In this document: piece by piece, positions 1 through 15,000 of the stretch
Layout: each line of letters opens with the position of its first letter
Position numbering within the stretch: the first letter of the stretch is position 1
DNA from: Candidatus Obscuribacterium magneticum
Lineage (GTDB): Bacteria > Elusimicrobiota > Elusimicrobia > F11
Reading direction: 5' to 3'
DNA: 64,000 nt
NCBI GenBank assembly: GCA_020523905.1
Contig: JAJAPZ010000001.1
Span: 62,001 to 126,000 of the forward strand
Made by a program: the position numbers and the translations under genes
The notes under the pieces: generated by a model
Seen by the model: only the letters and a program-made list of their open reading frames with translations
What the model was told of the DNA's origin: nothing
The model's database searches: none

Positions 1-3000
1 ACGCTCGATCGCATCGTTTATAAATTCTCTGATACGCCCCTCATTGGCGAGCCCGTTGTAATCGTCGATCAGCGTTTCTTCGCTTTTTTCCAATGCTATG
101 GCGAGTTCGGACTCGCCCCGAGGCACCAGAACGAGATTGTCGATTCCGGGGTTTCCCGTTGAGGAGAGTCCACCCTTGTCAATGAGCCAAACCCGAATAT
201 TGGGGCTCTTGCCATCGGTGATCTTCACGACGAATTGAGATGGATTGGGGTCCGAAATAAAATGCCCCCCCAACTTCATCCATGTTTCCACGCAGACTCG
301 GACGATTTCGGTTTGAATAGCGAAGAGCTGGCCTGAAGTGGTATGCAGACGATTTCGGCCCGAATAATGATCGATCAAAATCTCCTGAAAATTCGGTCCT
401 GTAAATAAGGGCCCGGTGACGACGACCCTGCCGTCCGGCAATACCCCGATAAAATCATTGGGATTTCCCAGAAGAAATTTTGCAAGACGCGCTTGAGTTT
501 GATGAATGATCTCGGATTCACCGTTCCGCAAACTCGCTTTCATAATGAGGTTCATCGGTGGAAATGAGGGATTCCGAAAGGTGACGTGCCAGGCGTAAGC
601 GACCCGGTTACTTCCCGAGTGATAATAAGCGATGCTGACCTTTTTGATGGCCAAGGCTCGAGCGTGTTGACCGTAGAGGCGTCTAAGAGTTTTTTCGACG
701 ACGCGTGTGTCCCGAATGAACTGGGTAAAAATCGCTTCATTATAAGGCCCAAGGACGGGAGAGGGTTCAAATTCCAATTCGAATTGGCCCGGACGGGATC
801 TGGCGGTTCGGACGTAATCCACGAATTGTTCCAACAATTTACCAGCGGCATGAAGTGATTCCAATGCGGATTTATTTGTGTCGGTTAAATGATGATTGGA
901 TTCCACATCCATGATCAGCCGCTCCAGCCCGGCCTGAATTTGATAAACAGTGTCGAAATTGCGCTCGATATTGCGAGCGGGCACTTCCCGGTGGTCGCTC
1001 AATTCGATTTTACTGATGTCTAACAGCGATAATATTTGACTGCGAGAGCCTTCGATTTTTTTCACCACCCCGGACCAGCGGGAATCCTCTCCCAGGATTC
1101 GCCCTCCTTCCTTTAGATGGAACATGCACTCCTGCAGCCAACCTAAAGGATTTTCAGAAACGGGATAGGCGTTCTGCAGCTGGTGGGCCGGCAATTGGTG
1201 CGTGATCCTCTTTCGAAACGCGAGAAGGGTTCCGCTTGGAACAGGAGCCGATGTCCAAGGGACCTCTTCGGGATCCCCTTTCTTCCAAAAATAAGCTTGC
1301 GGGACGGCTTCGCATCGATCGACGGTTAACAAGCCCATATCGTCTGCTCGGGAAAATATTTCATAAAGGCCGACGCCTTTCCCCTGAGCGAGGTTTCGAA
1401 ATGAAACACCATGTTTGACAGCTTCATGGATGGGAACGTGCAAGCCATCCTCCGATACAAACCCGGCTCCGCGATCAAGCAGGATGAAAGTGAAAGTTGC
1501 GTGTTTTTCATCCATAAACTTTAAACGCATCAAAAAGGCGCCCTTCCCTTCTCCATGCTTGAGAAGATTATCGAGGGCGTTATGCGCCATACGCTGAGAA
1601 GTCTCCAGTTCGGAAGCGTTCATCAACGCTCTTATTTTTTCAAAGGCTTCGTTCGCCCGCTTTTCCAATTCGTTGAATGTCCCGGCGGCGATGGATTGGA
1701 AATCGCGGTTGAAACCCCGGTGAGTGAAGAATAGCTCCTGTAACCGAGCCATGTTCTTGCGGCAGGAAAGTTCGAGCCGCCCTTCGGCCGTCCAGCTCAA
1801 ACCGGACCAGAGAGATTGCAAAGCCTCCTGGTCAGACTTCGGTAGTCCTGTCCAGGCCAGCGGTCCTTCATATGCTTCTGATCCAGGCCGATCTCTGAAC
1901 CATTTTCGTGCGGCCGCGACGATATACTGGAAACATTTTTTGAAATAACGGTAATGCCTTTCCTTTTCCTTGTGACGCGGCGGGGCCGCGCAGATCGATT
2001 CGATGGTCTCATCGACATCAAAAATTGTTGATACGCCCCGGATGAATACCCGGGGGAGCCCATCCTTATCGGAGGGTTCGCCCAATCCCAAATCAACAGC
2101 CAAGACGTCCGTCTCCATTCCTTCCCGATTGACCAGCGCATCAGCCGCTTCAATGGCGAGCGACCGCAGCTTCATCTGAAACCGTTTCCGTTCTTCCGCG
2201 GTTAGAGGGCGGAGGGGGGCGACACGCAGGGCCATTAAATAATCATCCAGAAATAGACGAGCCCGCAACGGGGGGTCATCCGCCCGCATCAAAGGCACCG
2301 ATGCAATTTCGGATTGAATCGATAAAGATGAGGATGATTTCGATCCAAACTTTTTCACGACGATAAGGCGGATTTCGTGTGCGTTTTGAAATTCCGGACT
2401 GTCAATTTTTATGGGTTGTTCAACGAAATAAGGGACCTTCGCTCCGTTTAAATCTACGGTCGGAGGCTTAAGCTCCCCGCCCGCCGGCAAACCGTACGCT
2501 GACAAGAGTTGCATTTGCCGTTGGCGGTCCCGGCTCATATCAAGTGTTTTTCTTGAAGGAACGATTAGCGTGTCCGTCTTTTCGATTTGAAGGCGCAGGA
2601 AGTCGGACGGCTCCACGATGGCGTGCAAAAACAGCGGCCTTTCGAACACATCAAGAAACAATTTTCCCCCTTGAATCGCGAGGGCCCGCTTTAAAACGGT
2701 GTGTTTCTCACCGTCTGAACTTTCCATTAACTCCAAATCACCTTCATTGACTAAATAGAAGCGAACGCTTTGGTTGATGCTGCGAAACTGGCTGTTTACA
2801 TGTTCAAAAAAGACGGCGTTGCCCTGCACGCGGGCAGGGTCGTTGAATAAGGCGATATGAATATCTTCGTTGGGGACGACGGAGACTTTGCATTCGCCGT
2901 TAAAAGGAACCCCCCGTTCGCCCAAGGCCTCGATCGCTTGAATGCGATTTTCGTCGAAATCGTCGGAAACCGCCAATCCTCCAGAGACGCCTGGAACCTG

Positions 3001-6000
3001 ATGAAAAACAAGGTGGCAACCTTGAAACACTTTCCCGCCGATCTCAAGATCCCGGCGTTTTCGTCCGATCGAAGGATTGATCCAAATGCTTTGGCCGTGT
3101 TGGAGCGGAAGATAATCCAGAACCTGCTGGTCGCCGAATACGACGCTCGCGCTCATCGCGATATCATAACGGGGCACGATGTCTTCGGGATATATATTGG
3201 GTGTGATAGCTTCTAAAGTTGCGGGTCGTTTAATTCCAGCCAAACGAATTAAAAGTTCGTTGGCGCGGTCATCGGCTCGAACGAGGATTTTCGCGTCGAA
3301 GTCATCGGTCCGGAAGGATGTCTCTCGACAGATATTAAAAACGCGGGGGCCTTCGACAAAAATAAAATCTTCGTTACAAGAGTCGATCTCGTATCGGATT
3401 TTTTCCGCCGTTTCGCTCCAGGGGGCCCTCCCCGAATATTCAGGGTTTTCCTGCAGGGTGATCATGGGCTGAGGTCCGTGGATGACAAACGCCCTGTGCT
3501 GTGGGGTCAATTTTTCAACCAACGCCTCAATGAAAAAGGAATTGAACGAAGGTCGATCTCCATCCACCGCAATGAGAAGCGGTCCGTGCTTTCGTAATTT
3601 CTTTTCGACGAGATACTCAACGATCCCTTCAATTTCCCGTTCCTGTGCTTGGGATTTCCGTCCTGGAATTCCCGATGTCCGTTCGACAATGGATTTCGCC
3701 CGCTGTTTGGAGGAATGTTCCGTGGAATTCCCGCCGTGTCTCTCGACATCGGCACTGTCTCTTAACCCCCTGATTTCCTCACTCGTCAGCGGCGCCGGGT
3801 GGATAAAGAAGTTGTAGATCCCATGCCCGAGGACGTTGGGGAGATAAACCGAAAAGAGCAGCGCCTTCTGCCATCCGCGCAGTTGAAGCCAGGGATTGAT
3901 GAGGGCCAGGCCAAAGGCCACCCCGATCGCGAAATAACCGATGGCGTAAATCAAAATCTCCGTGATGTTTCCGGTGAATAAGAGCCCCGTTCCCCAAGTG
4001 ATGAGGATGGGGACGCTGAGGACAAAAATTTGGATGGCGGAAAGCCCGACGATGCGCAGCGCGTGTTTCCGCCACGGCCCGGGGTGATCGGGAATAAGCA
4101 CATCGGGCCGGAAGGTGGTTAGGAATTCGTAATCAGGAGCGAAGAGAACTTCCGTCCAAAATTTATTTGTCCATCCACGCCGTTTCGCCTCCGCCCGTGT
4201 GCGGTTGGCGACAAGCATGGAGGAGGGATCACTCTCTTCGGTGAGTGCCCCATTCTCCGCTGGCGTTTGCACCTGCTTCTTAACCCTGTCCCCTAGAGAA
4301 CCGGTACCGCTTCTTTCTCCCCCTTCGGTGTCAATCCCTCGGGAGGCCAGGATGCGTTTGAAGGCCCTGTCGATATCGCCGCCCGGGAAGGGATACTGGT
4401 CCCGGTGCTGGGAGAGCGCATGAAGAAATGATTCGATCCGCTCCGAAAGTTTTGTCTCCCGTAGCATTTTTAATAATTGGGGGTCGCCCTTTAACAATAG
4501 ATCAACCCACAACCTGATTTCCTTGAGGCCTACGTCGTCATCTAAATATCGAGCTATGGCATTTATGGGTTCGATACTGACCCGGCGATTTTCATGCGAC
4601 CGCGCGCGGGCGGACCCTAATTGGCTGTCCAGGGCTAGGAGAATAGATTTAGCGTTGGCAATTTCCAGCCCCAAATTTTTGGGGATTTGATCAGATTCAG
4701 CAGCTAATTTTTTCACCCTAAACGTTTGGCTCCCGAGTCGACTCATACAGTCGGATAAACTTCCGATGAGTTCAGAGGGGCGGGATGCCACAAAATCGAT
4801 GATGCGCTCAAGTATGGGCATGAGCTCTTCGGCAACTTCAATGAAGGTTGGCGAAACGCTGTGGAGGTAGCGGAGAATGGCGCCGACATCCTGGCCTTTG
4901 TCACGGTATTGGAGGACCCTATCCATGAGAATCCATCCATAATTTGTAAAATCAAATGTTCTCGGTTTTTTCAATGCCATCAGCTTTTCATCGTATCGAT
5001 CGGCCGGCGGCAAATCGGACATCGCCTGGGCGAGAGAACGGAAAGATTCAAGCATCCGCGCGCACACAAGCAAAACATCGTCGCCTAAAAAACGGTGGTA
5101 AAGCGGATCGTACTTAAATCCCGAAAAGGTAACCGCGGAATCTCTAAATGCGTAAATGCATAAGTGTCGCATGTCATGAATGAATTCCTCCACGTTTCCA
5201 GGAATGTTTCCATACCAGAGGCCGGGAAGAATGACTTCAACCAACGTCCGCCCCCGTTCCCAGTCTTCATTGGTGAACTCGCGGTCTCCAGCTTTGAGTT
5301 CTGGAGAAACAACCCGCGCCGAAGATGACGCGGGTTTCCTTCTCCCCCAAATGAGATTCCATAACCAGTTGACGAATAAAAATACCATGAAGACTGGTGC
5401 CCCGGAAGAAGAGGTGGCCCCTTGAGAACCGGTACCGATTTTTTTCTTGAGGCGGTTGATTTTGATGCGGATGTCAGCGATGGCGTTGGAAACATCCATG
5501 TCCGAAAGACGGGGACCCAACTCCCGAGATAGCTGCTGATATTCTCCGTCATGGGAATCGGTGAAGAAGTTGATTAAAACGTCGGCGGCCAGGGTTTGCT
5601 GGCGGTAATTGGCGCTGAAGGATCCGTAAACAATGGGGTCTTCAATCGTGTCCATCATGTGGATTAAGATTGTTTTCCACTCTTCGGGCGTCAAGGCTTG
5701 ATAGAGGGATTTTCGTTCGTCTCCCACGAGTTGGAAAAAGTATTCGAAGAAAACGGCGTTTCGATAGAGGGCCGGGTTTTTGTTTTCCAAAGCGCGGAAG
5801 ATCTCCCCTTTGTGTGCTTTAAGCCACACCGGCGTCACCGCCCGCCGGAGGGCGAGGCTGCTATGGAGGGTGAGTTTCTCGGAGTGCGTTTGATGTTTGG
5901 AGGAGACCTGGGACGGAATGATGATGGGGTATCCGGAATGGGGATCGGCGATGACCTCCAGGCCTTTAAAGGGCGAGCCCAAAAGCCGATCCCGAAGGAC

Positions 6001-9000
6001 GGCCACCTGCCCGCCGGATAATTTTTCTTGAAATTCTTTTATCTGGAGCTCGAGCGCCCGCGCTTCTTCAGGAGCCAATTCCTTCGACGCCTCCTTTTTC
6101 ATTTCCGATAACGTTTCGTCCAAGGCGGCTTTTAGGAGGGGCGTTTGTGTCCAGAGTTCGGCCTGCCGCCAAAGGGAGACCGCGGCCCATTCGTTGTGCC
6201 GTGTGACGGCGGCGGAGTGAAAGGGGTTTTGCTTAAGAACGTAACGCACTCCCAGGGGGAAGGCGACCGTCAAGATAAGTAGAAGGGAGGCCCAGGCCGC
6301 AAAAGTATTCCGGATTTTTCGGGGAGTCACTTCCCTGAATGCCACCTTGATGAATTTTTCAAATGTCCAGTAAAACCATGAATAGGGAAGACCGATCATC
6401 ACCGCTGTGATTCCGACGTACATAATGGGATTAAAAGGGATGCCCAGGCTTTGGATGACGACGATGACCGTTCTTAAATCCAGGAAGGGGTAAGAGATGA
6501 GTCCGAGAATGGCGATCAAACAGGCAAGTCCTGTGAGATGGAGAAATCCATACAATAGAATGAATAGCGGGATCCAGAAGAACCGGGTCCAATGGAAAAC
6601 ACATCGGATCCCGTCTGACACCTTTTCAATCCAAGCTTCATTAACGGGAACGTCCCTGACAAGATAGAGAGCTCTCGTGGACAAGGCATAGACACTGACA
6701 AACGGAGCGGCAGCGATATTGGAGGCGTTTTGGATCAGGAACTTACCAATGCGGGCTTTGTAAACCAGATAACCGTACAGCAGGCCCCAAAGGAAAAGAA
6801 ATGTGGGAATAATATATTGATAAAAGAGCGGGATAAACGTTTGCACGAAAAAGATTCGTATCGGCGCCAGAAAAGCCCATATCCAAACGAAGAATTCCTT
6901 CAGATGATGCAGTGGAATGGCCATGATATAATGCAACCCCTCATAAGCCCATTGACAAACGCCCCAGACCAGATTCACCAAATCTCCCAAATAGAGAAAA
7001 TTGACAAAGCTCAACACCTCTTTGAACCAGATCGCCCACGCATTTAAGAAGCTGAGGTCCAGGTGAAGAACCAGGCCGGCGAAGATGGCAATGAAGAAAC
7101 TGGCGAAGGCGATGGCCAGTCCAAGATGGGACAAAACGGGCCGAAGCAGTCCCCACAGGATCACCACCCGGCTGTGGGAACGAGGTTTAAGGCCCCCGAT
7201 CTCTTTTTGATTGGTCCTCCCGATAAAACCGTTAAATATCCAATTGAGAATAAGATAAAGGGCGACCATGAAGTTTTCCCGCGCCTTGACGAAAGGATAG
7301 AGTGTCGGCGGGGGGCGATACGAGTAAAGGACGCCGGGTTTTTGGGGAGACGAATACACGCGCCCCCACAGCGTGTGAGGAAACACGGAGATTAAATAGA
7401 GAAGACCTAAGATGGGTTCGCGGTCTTTGAACGAATCCTCAGCACGGGAGGCTTTTTTATTTCCCCCCCAAAAACTTTGAATGAAAGTTACAGCTTCGGC
7501 CCAGCGTTTTTTAATGAGGGTTCGGTAGGTCGCCCAGATAAAAGGAAATATTCGGGGTTCAGCCAGATGCAGGTTTTGTTTTTCTCCCCGGATAACCTCG
7601 TGCCGGAAAGCGAGTGAGAGAAGCTTCAGCGCCGCCAGGAGGTTTAGATCGTCAGGCATTCGTGAGCTGAGCAGAAGCGTGTTGTTTTCGAGATCGAACT
7701 CATACCGCCCATCAGGAAGGGGGGCGATTTGCCGCCAATGGATCAAACGCATTTGCCAAGGCAGCCAGCTTTTGTCGATAAAGGGTTCCAGTTTAACGGT
7801 GACGCGCACGCGGAGGAATTCAATGAGGGGCTTAAGCCCCGGCTGGTTAAGCTGCTCAAGTTGATTTATAAGAACCCCTTTGCCGAATTCATTTTCTGAA
7901 GGGTCTCGGAAGGGGGGCCTTTGGGTCATCTCGCGCGAGTCCACCCGTTGCGAAGGATGGGTTTTGGCGGCAAATCCCAGGAGGGTCCCCCATTTGTTGT
8001 TCAATGCAAATAATAGGCGATCGCACAAGTCAAGCCCGAACCATCGGCACAAAGCTCGAAGAACACTCGTGGGGATGCTGACGACACAGCGGAGGGTGAA
8101 CAAGGGCGCCCGGCGTAGAGAGTCGGCGAGGATCTGTAAAAAAATTGACATGGGGCCTTTGCTTTGAACCTGGAGCCTCATTTGCTGAGGATTCATGGAC
8201 CATCTTGAGGGGCGCCGCCGAGGCAGCTCGAGAGCTCTTAGGAGAAAGCGAATCTCGGGTTGGGATAAATCCCAGCCGAGGTCGCGAGCGGTTTTCATGA
8301 GGGAATCCCAGGTTTCTCTCCGTGTGGAACGCGCCGCGCGGCTGGCCACTTCCGTTTTGAGGGCGGTGACCAGAGCGACCAAATCCTCTTGGCCGGGGAT
8401 TTTCCTCAGCACCTTTTCCAAGAGGATCAGCCGGAACCATGGGTTCTTCCTCTCTTCTTTGAAGCTGAGGGAGATCAACTCATCGTACGCCCTCTGGATT
8501 TCAGCCCAATTGGTTTGGGGAAGAGTTTTATTCAAGCCGTAGGGAAGCGGGCTCAAAGGAATAATCCCCTTTTCTCCCTGGATGGATCCTTTCAAATTTG
8601 CCAGGAGACCTTTATAAACGGGATCAACCAGATACCGAATGAGGAGGAAACAGAGAACCGCCCCGGTCGGTCCCCACGCCAAAAGCCCCATAACAAGCCA
8701 GAATCCATAGGAGAAGATGAACCTCGTCGTGTCAAAGCTGAGGACCCCGTAAATCACTTTTTTGATTAGTGGAGTTCGGTCAAAAATGATTTCCCTCCCA
8801 GGGTGGGGAGGGGAAAGGGGAGGGGTTAGGACGGAAGCCCCCCTCCTGTCTCGCCACGGCGAGTCGCCTGTGGCGACCTCCCCCCTTGAGCGGGGAGGAA
8901 CTGTGGAGTTACTGGAAGGCAAGTGGGCGGAGAACCGCGCATGGAAACTACGGCTATAGTCTTCGAGAAGATTTTGGATGGGCTCCTTGAAAATGTCTCG

Positions 9001-12000
9001 CCAACTTTTCAGGCGAGCGATCCCCAGCTCTTGTTGAAAGAGATCGAGGAAATCCGCCGTCGCTTTTTTAATCGAGATCTCTCCTGACAAGAGGGTGACA
9101 ATCAAACGGTCAATTTTCCCTTTCGTGGTTGGAGCGATGGATTTGCGCTCTCTTCTCTTTTGCTCACCCTTCACGAGCAGACCGGCTAAAATGAGGAACA
9201 GCCTTAAATCGGCTGCGGATCGGATTCGGAAGTCACGAATGTCACTTTTAAGATCCGCGGTTGGTCGATTCGCCAGACCTTGATTCTTCAATAAGTGCGT
9301 CTTTTGAAATCCGCGAGACACCAAGGATTTTAAGATTTCTTTCTCAGCGCGAAGATTCCAAGCGTTGAGAGAACTATCCGCCAGGGAAGGAATCCAGGAA
9401 AAGAAGTTCACGAACATGTCACGCTCCAGGTCGGGTCGGCCTGGTTGACGTGTCTTAGTAAGAATCCATTTAAGGAGAAATAGAAGAAGGGTGTATCCCA
9501 CCACAAAGAGGAGGAGACGGCCCTCTCCCACGTTGATGAATTTTTGATTTGGAAGAATATGAATGTTTATAAGGATGCCCGCCGCCAGTAAACCGATGAT
9601 GAGTGCGAGACCGACGATTGTTGTTAATCGGCTCTCAAACCGGCGTTGTTGCGCTCTCTTCTGGCGACCCGTCAATTCAGTGGCGGCGGTTTCGCTGATG
9701 CCCAGCGATTTCGTGATGTCCTTGATAGAAAGGCTGGCGGATAAGGCATTGAAGCTTAAGAGAACGCCCCAAGGGACATACCAGGGTATACCGGCGTTAT
9801 AAGTCAAGGCGATGGCTGTAAAGAGTATCAGCAGCTCCAATCCGTAAGCTGCCAATTCCGATTTGAACCCCTTTATCTTATGAATCAATTCATGATGGAA
9901 GGAGAAAACGAGCCCTGCCAAAGTGAAAAGATAGCCCACGGCAGCCAACCCAACTCCCCATATTCGCTCTCTTCCGCCGCTTCTTATTAACCGCGCCAGG
10001 GTGAGATTAAAGATCTTAAAATTGAAGTGGATTTGGTTTGATTTGGTGTCGACATAGAGTAATCCCGGTTCTTTCGATAGCACGGGGAAAATCTTCCCGT
10101 GCAGAATCAATTCCGCGATGTGCCATGAAAAGGCGCGGATACAAAGGGAAAAGGTGATGACCGCGAAAGCCAGAAGGAGAGAGAGGGAAGTGTGAATCCC
10201 CTGCGCGGCAATGAAAACGCTGAGAAATGCAACTACAAAGGTTTGGCTGGCTTTGCTCGAAGGGGCTGGCCGAGCGGACACCGTTGGCGGGGACTCCTCC
10301 GGCTCCAGCAGGTTGTCGGTCTGCACCTGGCGGATTTTTCCATCGGCCGACTTTTGGAATTGGACGTAGAAGATGGCCGAGGGATGTCGCGTGAATCCTT
10401 TTTTCGGCACCCGGATGACGACGTGGACGTTGAGGAAAACATCATAGGGCATGGCGGTGTCGGCGGACCGGGGATCCGGCGGCAGGTAGCGGGACGACGG
10501 GGATTTGGGCCGTTGAATGGCGGGGCTCCATTCGTCGACAAGAATATGGATAATTTTTCCCTCCCAGACCGGTAGCACTGGAAGGGTGAGGTGTTGACCG
10601 ATCGTGAGAAGGATCTCGGTTTTTTGGACGAAGGTGACGAAGGGCTCCGGTTCCACCGGTTTTTGGCTCCATAACCCTTCTATGAATTTGTCCCAGGCCC
10701 TTCCCGCCTTGGCTTTCGACGCCGCCATCACCGCGTGGGTGAACTTGGGCATGACGGTCTTGTTGAATCTCATTTCCACCCCTTGACAACTCAGGGCCGT
10801 TCCAGCGGGATTTTCAAAAGCGAGGATGGTGGCGATGTCGTCGTATTCGAGCTCAAACCCCCGGTAAAAGGGGTCCAATCCGAACCTCAGTTGCACGATC
10901 CGTCTTTCCACGGGATCCAAAATGTCGGCCATTTGATCCAATACGCGCGCCTGAACTTCGGGTTCCTGTGAAAAGAACATTTCAAGAGAGGCCTTGGACT
11001 GCGGATCGGCGAAGGCTTTCCCAAAAAGGAGATCCGAGTCCTTCGCATTCTCCATGGGCGCATCCAGAGACTTCACACGTCTTTCCATGGTGCGTTTCTG
11101 GCCCCGGTGTTGTTTCCAGAGCGTTTTGATTTGCGTGTCGAGGTATCTCGCAAACAGGGACGTCAATTTTGCGGATCGGTAATCCTTTGCAATCTTTTCC
11201 GCTGTTTTGATGATCTCCGCTGCCCGGGCGACGTCCCCTTTTCGGTAATTCCCTATGATTTCAAGAAGGGCTCGATTATATCCCTGTTCCTGTCGGCGAA
11301 TGGTCGACCCTTTCGCGAGACCGGCAAGCTCAAATTGAAGGCGTTTTTGTTGGAAGGGGTCACTCGCCGCGGCGAGTGACCCCATTCCGAGGATTTCGAG
11401 TTGGGCTTTCGTTTCCTCCGACTTGGCGGCCAGGATTTCAATTTCGCTCTCAAGCGTTTTTTGTCTTTCTTCCAACGTGGCGGCGATACGTTCTCCTTCT
11501 GTCTTGTCTTTCAGGGATTCAAAAGGTATCCGCATCGACTCCGGCGGATCAAAGTTGTAACCCAACTTGAGAAGGGCATCACGGGCGGCATCCATCAAGT
11601 TCTCCATGGGGATCCCGTACGGGCGCCGGTCGCTTTGGAGATATTCAGCGTAGCGTTTGGCGATATGATGCATCACCTTTTCTTCGGGCCACAGGCCGGG
11701 TTGCGATTCGCTTCCCAGAAATTCAAGGACGATCCCATCCCGCTGGGCAAGACGCCGGAAATGCTCATCCTGGAGCCGCCGGGCTTTTAAAATGTCGAAC
11801 CGTTCTGCCGTATCGAGGGCAGGCATCTTACGGCCGATCAATCGACGGGATTCCTTTTTTGCCAGCAACCGGATGGGGGCGTAGACCCGCTTCAACATGT
11901 TGTTATAAAGGGTGGAAAGGAGCGGCTGCCCGATCTCAGCCTGCGTGGCTTGAGCCAGACTCTTCATCAAAGCATCCGTCGTGTGGGGTTCGCATCGGAT

Positions 12001-15000
12001 CATCGTTTCGAAGAGAAAGTCCGCCGTGTCTTCTGTCGACATGAGTCCGGGCAGGTAAGTGGCAAGTCTAAAAATAGGGATGAGGATGTTGGAAAGAGTG
12101 GCCTCGTCTCGATCGTAGGATCGAAGACCTTCGATAAAAACCCGGACGATCGCCGGTGAACTTAGGTTCGTTGTCGGACTTTCCATGGCGGTGTGAAGCG
12201 CTCGTTCATACGTGAGAGAGATCTTCTCGGCCGCCGGCTGGGTCGACGCGAGGCGAAGGGCCAACGTCAGTATCGTGGCTGCCGTGCTGCGAGGTTTTCC
12301 AAGATCTTTAATTCGTTCGGCGACATTTCTGTCGCCTGAAGAGTCGTCCCTGATCGCTTGAGCTTCCGTTTCAAAGGGGCGGATGAGGAAAAATAGCTGC
12401 CCCAGTCGGCTTGAATCATCCAAAACTGTTTTTAGGTGTTCGACCACCCCCGGATAGCCTTCCATCCACAGTTGAACCGTTTTTCTCGATGCAAGCAACT
12501 TTTCGGCTTCCGGTGACAAATCGCGAGCCGTGTTTGACATTTCGTCAAAAGAAACCCCCGTCAGGTAATCCGCCAGGAGCCTTTGGAGGGTGGCGAGGGG
12601 AAGGAGGCCGTCGCCCCAGCGTGGAATGTTCCTTGAATTAAACAGGAAAAGGCGGGAGATGACCTGGATGTCAAAGGATTCGAATATTTGCCGGCGCCGC
12701 GCCCATCGGAAAAAAGCCGGCGTGAGGGCCTTCTCGTCCCATCCGGCTTTTTGAAGCATCGCCTGCCACCGGCTCGCCAGAGGGGCGTTGTCGCGGATGG
12801 TTTTTCTGATCTTTGAATAGGCCCCGTGCGTCTTATTATTTTTATAGCGGAAGAGCACCTCTTTGATTTTTTCGGCGCCGTATTCTCCGTTGGTGGTTTG
12901 GCTGACCTGACTGTAATCCGGCTGGAGGGAGGACGCCAAAGCCAGGGCGACCGCTTTTTCATCGGGGGTGAGAATGTCTGTTTGGTGAGTGGCGTCCCCG
13001 AGAAGTTGCCGGGCCTCATCCCGTTGGGCGGGATCGGCGAGAAGAGATTCCATGAGATAGGAAAACATGAATCGATCAAGGAGACCGGTCAGGACTTGAG
13101 ATCTTTTACGGGTTTCTTTGTAGGCCTCTTCAAGCCCGAGTTTACGATTGGCCGTTTGCGAAAGATATTCGAGGACATTCATGGGACGCCCTTCCGGGGA
13201 CACCGCGGGGAGGCCCCAGAGAACGTCGCGGATCGGTTTTAAGGAGTCGTCGGCCCACGGTTGTTGGGTTTGTGAACTGAAGGGGACGGCGTCTTTCCGG
13301 ACCGCTTGGATGAGGATGATGGCCAAGCGGACGGGGATGATCCTGAGGAACAAAAGAGCCAGCGTCGTCGAAATCCATTTTTTCTTTTCGGCCGGAGATG
13401 TCGGCATATGGGCCCGATACCAATCTTCCAAGGTCGGTTTCTCTTTCCCCCCCTCGTTTCCTTGGAGGTATATGGCTGTTAAAAATGGTGTTGAGGCCAG
13501 GGCCATCGTCGGGTCGATGATGAGGGCAAAAATCAGAAAGACCGCGGCGATGAAAAAGGCGAAGAGACCTTGGGCTTTGCGCATGTGGATCCAGGCCCGA
13601 GAGAATTTCCTGTTCCACTGCCGGGCAAATTCGATAAATGCCTTGGGGTCGGGATCCCCTTTCCACCGGATTATTTGGCGGGTGTCATAAAGCAGGTGGA
13701 TTGCGAGCGCGAAATAGAGTGGGATTTGGAAAGGAATGATCTGGGCCAGGTTGATAACGGGAACGAGAAGGTAGACCGAGAACACAAGGGCGTGGGTCAA
13801 GGCGTTCGGGAGCGGCGAGCCGCGGATGCGGTTGTCAGGGTGGTTTTCTTCGAGTTTGAGATGGAACCAGGTTAATATGGTCAACCAAGAACCGGCCAAC
13901 GCGTAGCTGACAATTCCAGTAGACCCCAAGTCGAACGGAATTCCTTGCGAGAAAATAAAAGTCGCAAGGGTTCCGAAATGGAGAAGCCCAATGGCCAATC
14001 CGCCTTCGGCGAGAGCCGAGGCCAGTCCAATCATCAGTGTCCAGAATGGATGAGCGTTGACCCAGGCACGGCGGTATTTGGTGAGCCAGAGAAAACCGAG
14101 CGAGTTTGGAAAACGGAATTCATCGGCCACCGCCGAAGCTTCGATAACGCTCAAACCGCCCGCCCCCTGGATTTTTTGAACGGTGTATTCGGGCTTAGAT
14201 GTTGAGGCCCGGAGTGTTTCCACTATTGTATTGAGTGACTCTAATTTCCCTTCCAGTTCACCGCGCTCGTTGAGGAGTTTGCGCTGGCCATCAGAAATCT
14301 TCATGGTATAGCCTTCGGACGTCCAAATCCTTCGATCGATGGGATCCGTTTGGAATTTATTCTCGCTAAGCGCTGTTTGAATCCGTGTTCGTTCCTCCTC
14401 AAAAGTACTTGCCATGATTTCACTTGGCGAATTTAGTGGTTGCCGAATCAGTTTTTGGTGCAGTTGATAAGCTTCATCAAAATTCAAAGACAAGGCATAT
14501 CGTTTCACGCCTCTCATGAATTGCGCCCATTTGTTACCAATCGACCAAAGTTCAGCCAGAGAGGGGTTTGCCCCCGGTTTACTCCCCAGGCTGTTGACCA
14601 GAGAGTAGTTCATACCCAACCATCCTTGTTCAGCCTTATAAGATTTTAGAAGCTCATCGGGAGTTTGTAACGTTGGATCCACGCCGAGGTAACGGATGGG
14701 TTTTAATGCGAGCTCAATGAGCGTGCCTGGATTGCGGTTACCCCACCGTTTGAAGTCTTTTACAAATTCCCGAGATTCGACCGTTTTGTAGAGGACATAA
14801 GCAATGATTCGTCGTTGGGTCAGGAGGTAGGAATCTCCAAAGGTTACATCTAGCCCCTGTCCCCATATTAACTCGAAGTGTATTTTGGCGTAATAGATCA
14901 GTTCATTTTTCAAGGCTTCGATGACTATTTGAAGTTCCGATTCCATTTGTTTCACTTGAGCTATTTTTTTGGCCGGTGAAGCCGTGGCGACGGAAGGCAG